64,000 nt of DNA from Diphasiastrum complanatum (Eukaryota > Streptophyta > Lycopodiopsida > Lycopodiales > Lycopodiaceae). The translations under genes were made by a program, and so were the position numbers. The stretch spans positions 35,832,611 to 35,896,610 of the forward strand of contig CM055096.1 of NCBI GenBank assembly GCA_029204225.1, read 5' to 3'. Of this stretch, positions 56,629 to 64,000 are shown in pieces (the stretch's first letter is position 1; each line of letters begins with the position of its first letter). The notes beneath the pieces are model-generated. The model saw only the letters and a program-made list of their open reading frames with translations, did not search any database and was not told where the DNA came from.

Positions 56629-58899
56629 CACAACCATAATTGAATACCTCCATCACGATTGAGATTTATTTTGGGGTGTCCTTGTTTTACTGCAAGCGTT
56701 CTAGAAACTCTCCAAATCTCCCTCATACCATAAATAAATTTTCCACTACTCCTATCGCAAACGGCTCTAAAACTGACCTCCTCCTATGGACTGGAAACGT
56801 ACCACAAGTGTGACCTTGCCATCAGTTGCCCGAGCGCCACAGGATTGCAATGGTGATTTGTTGATAGGTATCTGGCACAGGCACGGTCATGTGTATCGTG
56901 CAAATAGCAACCCGATGAACACATCTAGTAGGAACTTGGAAGTCAGAGATGAAGGTTTATTATGGTAGTCGAGACCTAGCCATCCATGCCAGAGCTAATT
57001 GGACTTGGACGTGTTGAGAGGCTTGTTGTCAAATCGGCAGAGTGATCAGGCTGACTACTGAACTATGACAGGCACAGGGGGTGATCATTACTAGTCACTA
57101 CACCATATCAAATGCACAAAGAGCTGACCGAATGACGTCTGTACCACAAGAGTCAAAGTTGAAATTTCTCTACATATACATCAAGCTTTGAAAAATGGCA
57201 GTAAAACGAGCTCATCCTCATACTCCGTAATGGATTTTCAAGGAATTGGTTAGTTGTTCTAAATTGAATGCAAAACAAACTAGACAAAACTATTACAGAC
57301 TTTGACCAGAATCTGCCATGCATTTCTGGAACTGCATGGATTTCACAGAAGAATTAATGCTGCCCATGCACTTCTGGAACTGCCCAAGAATAATAATCCT
57401 GGTAAAATTCCTGTAAGCAGTGAATAATTTGGGCTAGAGAGTAAAACTTCAAGAATTTGAGAGTGTTTTTTAAAGAAATATATCTGATTTCTGGAAGACT
57501 GCCTAAACGCATAGAAGCATTAGAGAGTTTATAGTGTATTTCCAGGTCTTCTTGGCTGACGGAGCATGGCAGTTTTGAGGACCTTAAGGAAGTGAGTGGC
57601 ACATCTAAGATAAGGATTCACGAGGTTCCTCTCACTAACCAGCTTACTAATAGGGGTGATTAGGGAGCTGGTTAGTGATGGTTCTTTACAGTGGAAGGTT
57701 TGGAGAGTACTATACTTTCTTCGTTTAACGCACCAAGGTGTCTCAAACCAAGGACTCAGGTCAAAACCTTTCCCTACACTTGAATGATGCTGCAGTTTTG
57801 AGTTGTCAACTATGGACTGCCCTTTTTCAGTCTACTTGTGATTTTATCTGATAAGGAACATGCGGGTGAATTGCAGATCTACAAGGCAACCGTAAACTAG
57901 GGGTATGCAACTGTTGATCCTGGATTTTGGTGCATTGTATATTTTCAGTGTCGTAAGTCAGGGTCACAACGTTTTCAAATAGACCACCATAGCGTCTACA
58001 AGGAATAAACTATGATAGTCCTGCATAATGAGCTAGCTGGCATTATGTATCATGTGAGAAATTTAGATCCAAAACATACTTAATGGATCTCTAAGATCTT
58101 AACCAAATTTGGATGCACATCTAGATTTAGTTGCAAAATAGAAATCATTAATTTTAGCATGCTAGAATTGCATAAATCACTAAAATCTGATCATAAGTAT
58201 AAAAGTACAATAAGGTATTGTCCATGTCCGTATAATAGCACCAACCTACTGTCCATCACACATCTGGAAACAAGATCAATCACAAAATTGACATTCTACA
58301 CACTATAAATCAAGATAACTTGAGAAGAGATGGACATAGAAACACAAGAGATGAATTTTTCAAAAAGAAAGAAAACTTTGATCATCATTCTCCATGCTAG
58401 TACAACTATTTATAGCTTCCAAAATGTCATTTGGCCAATTGCCCTAAACTTGCCCTAAATGGTAACTTCTTGGTACTTCATCAAATAACCTTTGGCGAGC
58501 TTCTTGAGGCGAGCTTTTTCGTATTCGAAGCGAGCTTTTTTGCGTTCGAATCAAACTTGTCTAACACCAATTCGGATAAGTTAATGGATCCAACAACCTT
58601 CATTTACCATGTACATCTCCTTGATAAGCAGGACAAATACACAAACAAACAAGCAGGAAGCCAAATATCACATCTTTAAAAGGTACATACAAGAGCATTT
58701 CTTGCCAACTATATACCTTTTCCTCCAAGTTGCTAATATTCATTCTAAGGGCATGTTGACGTATGAGGGGAGAATGTATGGGCTTGGATGACGGTGAGAT
58801 GTAGGTGGTGACAATCATCATCATACTACTTACTGTGAGGGAAAACATATTGGGATCTAAATATTGGTTTATATGTCTTGGATGGGGAGGAGAGAGAGG
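56629..58899. other. Unassigned stretch downstream of tRNA gene
   Basis: No coding feature recognised over 2.3 kb. A tandem duplication of about 21 bases containing GCGAGCTTTTT occurs at 58508-58549. The last 300 bases before 58900 could be decayed LINE sequence on the minus strand, but this was not convincing. Confidence 0.35.
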
Positions 58900-59549
58900 C
58901 AACTTAATGAAGATTAGTGGTACAGAAGTTAGCTTGGGTGGTCAAGCGTGTTGTAATTAGAAAGGCACTATAACTGTGAGAGAAATGTCGTATGGTATAG
59001 AGAGACATGAGGGGATTTGAATGTGTAATGGGATGCAGAAGGAACAAAAGAGCATGGTGTGAATGCATGGTCTTGTAGTCGAACCCATTTGAAAGGAGAT
59101 GGAGGAGTGGTCAAAAGCGTAGTGGGGAGATGGTTAGATATGATACATAGGAAACAAAAGACAATGAGATAGTCAAGTATATTGTGGCTATCATTACAAG
59201 GATGACAAGTGAAATCACTTGAAGCAAGCCAAATGGACAGGCCATTATAAATGACCAGTTGCTGATGAGACTCACCCATCTACAAGAGAGACTCACCATG
59301 AGTGGTGGCTAGACCATCCTTGTTTGCTGAAACTCTGACAGTACCTAACACCTCTCTGACAAGTGCTTGGAGACCTAGTGAGTTAGCGTGCAACATCATC
59401 TGGCATCCAACAGTTCGGGCATCAAGATCACCCAGAGGCAGTGATAATGCTAGCAATAGATCTGCAAATGAGAATCCAACACTCTTGTTGTTTGTTGTTT
59501 TGGGTGGGAGGTAGCATGTTGCAATATATACATCTTTATCAAGACCCAT
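58900..59549 (-). pseudogene. LINE endonuclease (EEP/APE-type) fragment
   Basis: Reading leftward from 59549: MGLDKDVYIATCYLPPKTTN, a typical start of the mid-part of LINE apurinic-like endonucleases; then LSLPLGDLDARTVGCQ, corresponding to the GDFNAR motif, with Asp in place of the conserved Asn; and, past a frame change at about 59280, MGESHQQLVIYNGLSIW, ASSDFTCHPCNDSHNILDYL and a serine-histidine region that becomes frame-shifted. This enzyme nicks target DNA for target-primed reverse transcription in LINEs. Reverse transcriptase is absent. Fragment only. Confidence 0.65.
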
Positions 59550-59589
59550 ATATTATATCTTGGTGCAAATATAGGGTGCCTACTGAGAA

Positions 59590-60127
59590 CTTTTCACACG
59601 TGTGAACCAGTTGCAAGTACAAAGGATTAAGAGAATGAATGATTGCACACTAAACTAGCTTCTATTCCAAAAACAATGAGATGGAAAACATTGGCAAGCT
59701 AGTTAGCATGAAGGCAAGAGCATTCATCACAATCTAACTATCATTACACCTCAAATGAATCAAATGGAAGCTTTACTTGAAGTGTATTCTTGTGGTACAA
59801 AGCCACCTTATTTATAATACAAGAGGCCTTCTAGAACTCATGGAGAGAGAGCACAATCGAGATGCCACATTGCCTCTACCTCTCTACTAGATGACAAAAA
59901 GAGAGATGGATAAGACTTGAGAATCTCTCTTTTTTAGAATCCTTTGACCTACAAGAGTAGCCTCAAATGCTTCTTGATAGGTTCTAGACCTACACATCAC
60001 TATGAAGACAAAAAACTAGCTTGACTCTAATTGGAAAGTTACTAGACTAGTCTACCTCAAGTTTGGAGAAACCCCAAAACTTGAATCTCTAAGTTTAATA
60101 TTATTTTAATTTTACAATATTTTCACA
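59590..60127 (-). repeat. C-like LTR (family C prime)
   Basis: On the minus strand it starts TGTGAAAATATTG right after TTTTAAGGAG, similar to the polypurine tract and start of the C LTR, and ends near 59590 with TTCACACGTGTGAAAAG, resembling the C LTR end. It is shorter (about 540 bp) and diverged. No matching 5' LTR was found. Confidence 0.6.
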
Positions 60128-60200
60128 CTCCTTAAAATAAAAATAATATTTACAATACCAAGGACTTGGAGATCAAGCCAAGATTTAATCTATGTCTTTC
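60128..60200 (-). pseudogene. C-like copia RNase H tail
   Basis: A short piece encoding RLNLGLISKSLVL, comparable with SNLGLISKSMLIG at the end of C1 RNase H, immediately before the polypurine tract. It confirms that the adjacent LTR is a 3' LTR of a C-like element whose remainder is absent. Confidence 0.55.
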
Positions 60201-60420
60201 AAAGTCCTTCCATTAGGGCCCTTTTTGGACTCAAAAAGGGCCTCTTCCTTGCCTAAACGTGTTTGCTAATTATGATTAATTAACCCACTAATTGTCCTAT
60301 GTGGCAGTTCACCATGGGTTAACTCACAGTTCAATAGGCTTCACTTAGGGCCTAGTGTAATATAACAAGGACAAATGATTTTAATGTTATCTAAAATCTT
60401 GAATCCAATATGACTTTCAA
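60201..60420. other. Unassigned stretch with an 11-bp palindrome
   Basis: At 60217-60242 there are perfect 11-bp arms GGCCCTTTTTG and CAAAAAGGGCC with a 4-base loop. Otherwise nothing recognised. Confidence 0.4.
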
Positions 60421-60677
60421 TTTTCACGGCCTTCAAAAGTCGTTTTTAATAACTCAGAATGTCAAAAAAGGGGGCCCAATATTTCATTGGGCCCCCATAT
60501 TGAAAAAAATTTCAAAAAAAAGTTGGTGGGAGGGGGGATTGAGGTACAACAACCCGCCCCCCCCCCCCCCCCCTCTTGGTAGTACACACACCCTCCCCCC
60601 CGCTCCCCCTTGTGTACCCTCTCGACCCTTTTTTGACATTCTGAGTTATTAAAAACGACTTTTGAAGGCCGTGAAAA
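60421..60677. repeat. Perfect 52-bp inverted repeat with C-tract loop
   Basis: Bases 60421-60472 are the exact reverse complement of 60626-60677. The 153-base interior holds another perfect palindrome with 11-bp arms GGGGGCCCAAT and ATTGGGCCCCC (60470-60496), a run of 17 C (60557-60573) and further C runs near 60593. The layout resembles a foldback element or hairpin MITE; no flanking target duplication was clear. No protein is likely. Confidence 0.85.
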
Positions 60678-60862
60678 AATAGCTATATTTTCATTTAAAT
60701 TTGAACTTGAGCCATGTCCTATCATCATTATTATGGGTTGAGGAAGTAGAATTAGAAGAGAGTTAGTGGGTGGGTTAGGATTGGAGATCTAATTTACACC
60801 ATTGGATGTGCCATGTCATATGGACCATTCCATCTCAATTGTCACTCTCTTATTGGTACACA
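60678..60862. other. Unassigned spacer
   Basis: AT-rich sequence with no recognised feature before the LTR of copia I. Confidence 0.3.
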
Positions 60863-61139
60863 TGTCTTAGAATTTGCTTTGCACAGGAACACAGATCATG
60901 CTACACAATAACACAGACAGAAAACACTCTCCACAACAAGCTCACATAGCAACTGTATTTCTCAAAATGAAATTACACTATACATATAGTTGTTCACTCA
61001 GGCAACCCATGCATGACCCAGGTTGCCGTTGGCGGGACGCGTGTCCCCGTCGACTTGCCTCGTGGCGAGGCCAACTGATCCTTATCCACTGATAAGGCCC
61101 ACAATACAGTAACACAGTGATTCTACTTTAATTCTAACT
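60863..61139 (-). repeat. 3' LTR of copia I (about 277 bp)
   Basis: It starts on the minus strand after AAGGGAGAG with AGTTAGAATTAAAG (the usual TGTTAGAATT with a changed first base) and ends AAATTCTAAGACA, roughly an inverted repeat of the start. It contains a TATA-like CTATATGTATA and a GC-rich central part around 61010-61070. Confidence 0.65.
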
Positions 61140-61410
61140 CTCTCCCTTAGAAGTAGAGTCTACTTTCTATACAGTCATATACATAGCTTTAAAGTCAACA
61201 AACTTTAAGTACAGAAAGCTTTGATCTAAACTTATCAAACTTTTCTCCAGTAAGTGGCTTAGTGAAAATATCAGCTAGTTATTCATCTGTGCTACAATGA
61301 ACAATATGAATTTCACGACTCAGCAGCCTCTCACATATGAAGTGATATTGAATCTCAATGTGTTTAGTTCTCGCATGGAACACTGGATTCTTTGCTAGCT
61401 GAATGCCACT

Positions 61411-63074
61411 CTAACTGTCGCTATGTAAAGTGATGGGATTTTTTTGCTTCATGCCAATTTCTTCCAAGATTTGTCTCAACCATATAGCTTCCTGTGCTGC
61501 ACTACACATTGCCTTATAATCTGCTTCTGTGGTGGAAAGAGCAATTGTACTTTGCCTCTTACTAGACCAGGAAAAGCAACTACCACAAAATTGGAATACA
61601 TACCCTGTGGTGGATCTACGATCATCATAGTCACCTCCCCAATCCGCATCCACATAGCCACACAACTCAGGTAAACCATCATGCTTCCTGTAAATCAAGC
61701 CATAATATGAAGTGCCTTTCACATAACGCAAAATGCGTTTAGCTACCTTCCGTAGGTGCTGCCATAAACTGACTTACAATGCCAACAACATAGCATATAT
61801 CTGGTCTAGTCGTGGTAAGGTAAATCAAGCTCCCTACTAACTATCTATATAGCATAGCATCAAATGATTGTGACTCATCAAGCTTAGAAAGCTTTTTACC
61901 TGGTTCAATAGGAGTGTTGACTGGTTTGCAATCCTACAACCTAAACCTGTGCAGCAACTCTTTGACATACTTCACCTGTGTTAAACCCACTTTATGTCCT
62001 TTTTGCCACACTTCTACTCCAAGGCAGAAATGCATCAGGCTGAGATTTGTCATCTCGAATTGTTCCATGAGGTCTTTCTTGATCATGTCTATCATCTCTT
62101 GATTATTTCCTGTAATAATCAAGTCATCAACATAAAGAACAATAAAAGCAACCATACCATCAAAGCATAAGACATATAGATTTGGATCAGAATGTGTTCT
62201 CACCATCCCCTTTGAACGAAAGTAGGCATCAATCCTACTATTTTATGCATGTGGTGCTTGTTTAAGACCATAAAGCACTTTCTTCAAGCGAATACTTTAT
62301 TTTCCTGTCCCTTCGTTACAAAGCCTTCAGGTTGATCCATGAACACTTCTTCTTCTAATCACCATTTAGAAAAACAGATTTCACATCCATCTGATGCAAA
62401 GGCCAACCAAAATGTGAAGCTAAAGCAATAAGTAGACATAGAGTATTCCACTTACAAACCGACGCAAAGGTCTCCTCATAGTCGATGCGTTTATTTTGTG
62501 CGTACCCTTTGATCACCAATCTTGCTTTGTGCTTTGCTATACTTCCATCTGCATGGTACTTAGTCCTGTATACCCATTTGCAACCAATGGGTTTCCTGCC
62601 AACTGGTGGTTCTACTAAGTCCCATGTTCTATGCTTAGAAATTGACTCCATCTCCTCTCCCATGGCCTTGACCCAAATGTCATCATCCTTCGCTTCACCA
62701 TAAGTCGAAGGTTCTTTGCTTTGAATAATGCTAGATAAGAGAGCATAATTTGATTCATAATTTTCAAGTAGTATCTTCTCTCTTGTTGATCTTCGTAGCT
62801 CTCCCTGGTTAGATGATCTTGGAAAGTCATCTATGTCGCGGCTCTCCAACAATCTCTCAAACCACTTAGGGAGCTTCTTGTCAGGTGATCGGCTTCCTGG
62901 TGAAAATGTATCCCACGGTATATCCTTCTCCTTGCGTTTGTCACCTGCAACTTCAATTCTTTTTGCACCAAAAGGTTTGTCCCTACCTCTCCAACCTGTT
63001 TCTTAAGGTTGAGTAGTAGTATCTTGAGATGTATCCTCATGTTGATCGCTCGGAAGGTCAATGAATGAATCATC
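61411..63074 (-). pseudogene. Copia I hinge, RT and RNase H
   Basis: A hinge segment (SFIDLPSDQHEDTSQDTT and LRRSTREKILLENYE) follows the pre-integrase region without an integrase core. RT shows IGCKWVYRTKYHADGS, ARLVIKGYAQNKRIDYEET, LHQMDVKSVFLNGD, and after a break at about 62210 FIVLYVDDLIITGNN with its YVDD box, then KVGLTQVKYVKELLHRF. RNase H (61731-61411) has [30 protein letters not shown] and a closing HSDS. Stops and frameshifts occur near 62340, 62210 and 61800. Confidence 0.87.
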
Positions 63075-64000
63075 ATCAGGTGGTATCCTCACTATACCAT
63101 CTTTCCCACAAGTCCATGTTTCCCCTTGATTGTAGCATTCAACCTGTACAGTTTTGTATTGGGCTCCCTTACTCCATCCCCAATAACTTTGAACTTTTGG
63201 TTCACATCCTTCACAAAGCAACGATCATGGTTGAATTCTACTTTCAACTTTTGATCATTAATGACTCCAACAGAAAGTAGATTTTTCTTTAAACCTGGTA
63301 CGTAAAGTACCTCCCTGATCATCCTACTTTTGCCATCAGGTAGTTGGATTGAAATAGTGCCTATCCCCTTGATCTTGCACACCTCACCATTTGCTTGTGA
63401 AACAGATGTTCCATTATCCAGCACCTTCAAACTACTGAACCAATTCTTGTTTCCTGTCATGTGTCTTGTGGCTCCTGAGTCAATATACCATGCTTGATCA
63501 TCTTGATTAGATGACAATGCAAATATGAAGATGCTAGAGTCTTCAATATCACCCTCATCGACAAGGTTACCTGCTTGTTTTGGTTTTCCCTTGTCTTGTT
63601 CCGCCAGGAATTTGCGACATTCACTTTTCCAATGGCCCTTTTTACCACAATGGAAGCACTTGCCTTTCTTCTTAGTTTTACTGAAAGATCCCTCATCCTC
63701 CTGAGACTTGGCAAATTGCTGCTTAAACTTCTTCTTGCCCTTGCCCTTGCCTTGTTTTTGGCGTGTCGCAAGTGTCTGATTGTCAGTATTTTGACGTCTA
63801 GTTTTCACCATTTCTCGCCGTTGCTCTTCCTACATCAAGATTCCTGTGAGCTCGTCAAAGGTTCGCAATCTTTCTCTTGATGCTATTCCGCTCACAAACA
63901 TTTGATAGGGTTTTGCAATGCCGCACAATGCATTGTGCACCAGTTCCACATCACGTATGCGCTCACCAATAGAATGCAGTTCATCTCTCATTGTCTTGAT
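63075..64000 (-). pseudogene. Copia I gag, protease and pre-integrase region
   Basis: The window edge cuts gag at TMRDELHSIGERIRD; LVHNALCGIAKPYQMFVSGI and LRTFDELTGILM follow, then a TAG replacing a Gln codon. From 63811 a 239-codon frame holds a basic stretch, an intact zinc knuckle CFHCGKKGHWKSEC, protease AWYIDSGATRHMTGN, and the pre-integrase region LDNGTSVSQANGEVCKIKGI, VLYVPGLKKNLLSVGVI and VREPNTKLYRLNA, ending near 63092. Zinc knuckle and protease look unbroken. Gag continues outside the window. Confidence 0.87.

Larger units (their letters stand above)
61140..64000 (-). mobile_element. Ty1/copia retrotransposon I, lacking integrase core, partial
   Basis: Reading leftward from the window end: gag (C-terminal part), zinc knuckle, protease, pre-integrase, then directly the hinge, RT and RNase H, polypurine tract and short LTR. 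The catalytic core of integrase is missing. The 5' part runs beyond the window. Confidence 0.88.

Overview
This window looks like transposon-rich nuclear DNA of a land plant. The evidence is a eukaryotic-type tRNA-Thr gene, plant-style Ty1/copia elements whose primer-binding sites match initiator tRNA-Met, Ty3/gypsy fragments and a LINE endonuclease fragment. No intact host protein-coding gene could be recognised. The retrotransposon mix and low gene density would fit a large genome such as a fern, lycophyte or gymnosperm, but the sequence alone does not fix the species.

Layout. 0-7 kb: a gypsy integrase fragment interrupted by copia element A1 (LTR, PBS, gag, protease, integrase, half of RT), then an opposing gypsy RNase H-integrase fragment and a decayed coiled-coil ORF. 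7-13 kb, minus strand: two C-family copia internal regions that share one 730-bp LTR. 13-19 kb: LTR-like repeat E1, then a GC-richer stretch with an unrecognised decayed gene (Ser/Thr/Pro-rich region, acidic region, coiled coil, Trp-rich C-terminal domain). 19-25 kb: a decayed gypsy element (F) followed by a 25-bp minisatellite. 26-34 kb: two complementary halves of one A-family copia in opposite orientations, enclosing LTR E2, a second F-family gag start and 3.7 kb of AT-rich DNA. 35-42 kb: a gypsy integrase next to a B-family copia whose middle is inverted. 42-43 kb: homopolymer-rich DNA carrying a series of GC-rich hairpins. 43-48 kb: a C-family copia with 5' LTR, PBS and long leader, cut in RT. 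48-55 kb, minus strand: D-family copia pieces with two LTRs and a long (CT)n tract. 55-60 kb: largely featureless apart from the tRNA gene and a LINE fragment. 60-64 kb, minus strand: a C-like LTR, a perfect 52-bp inverted repeat, and an I-family copia lacking its integrase core that runs off the window end.

Nearly all coding pieces carry stops, frameshifts or deletions, so the elements are probably non-autonomous relics. The most notable signals are two internal inversions inferred from complementary breakpoints, reiterated PBS-like sequences and four spaced 17-nt palindromes in the B-family LTR, a minisatellite shared by two gypsy-associated loci, the hairpin series, the long perfect inverted repeat, and the unrecognised coiled-coil gene at 14.7-17.2 kb. 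All comparisons were made by eye within this window; no database search was run.
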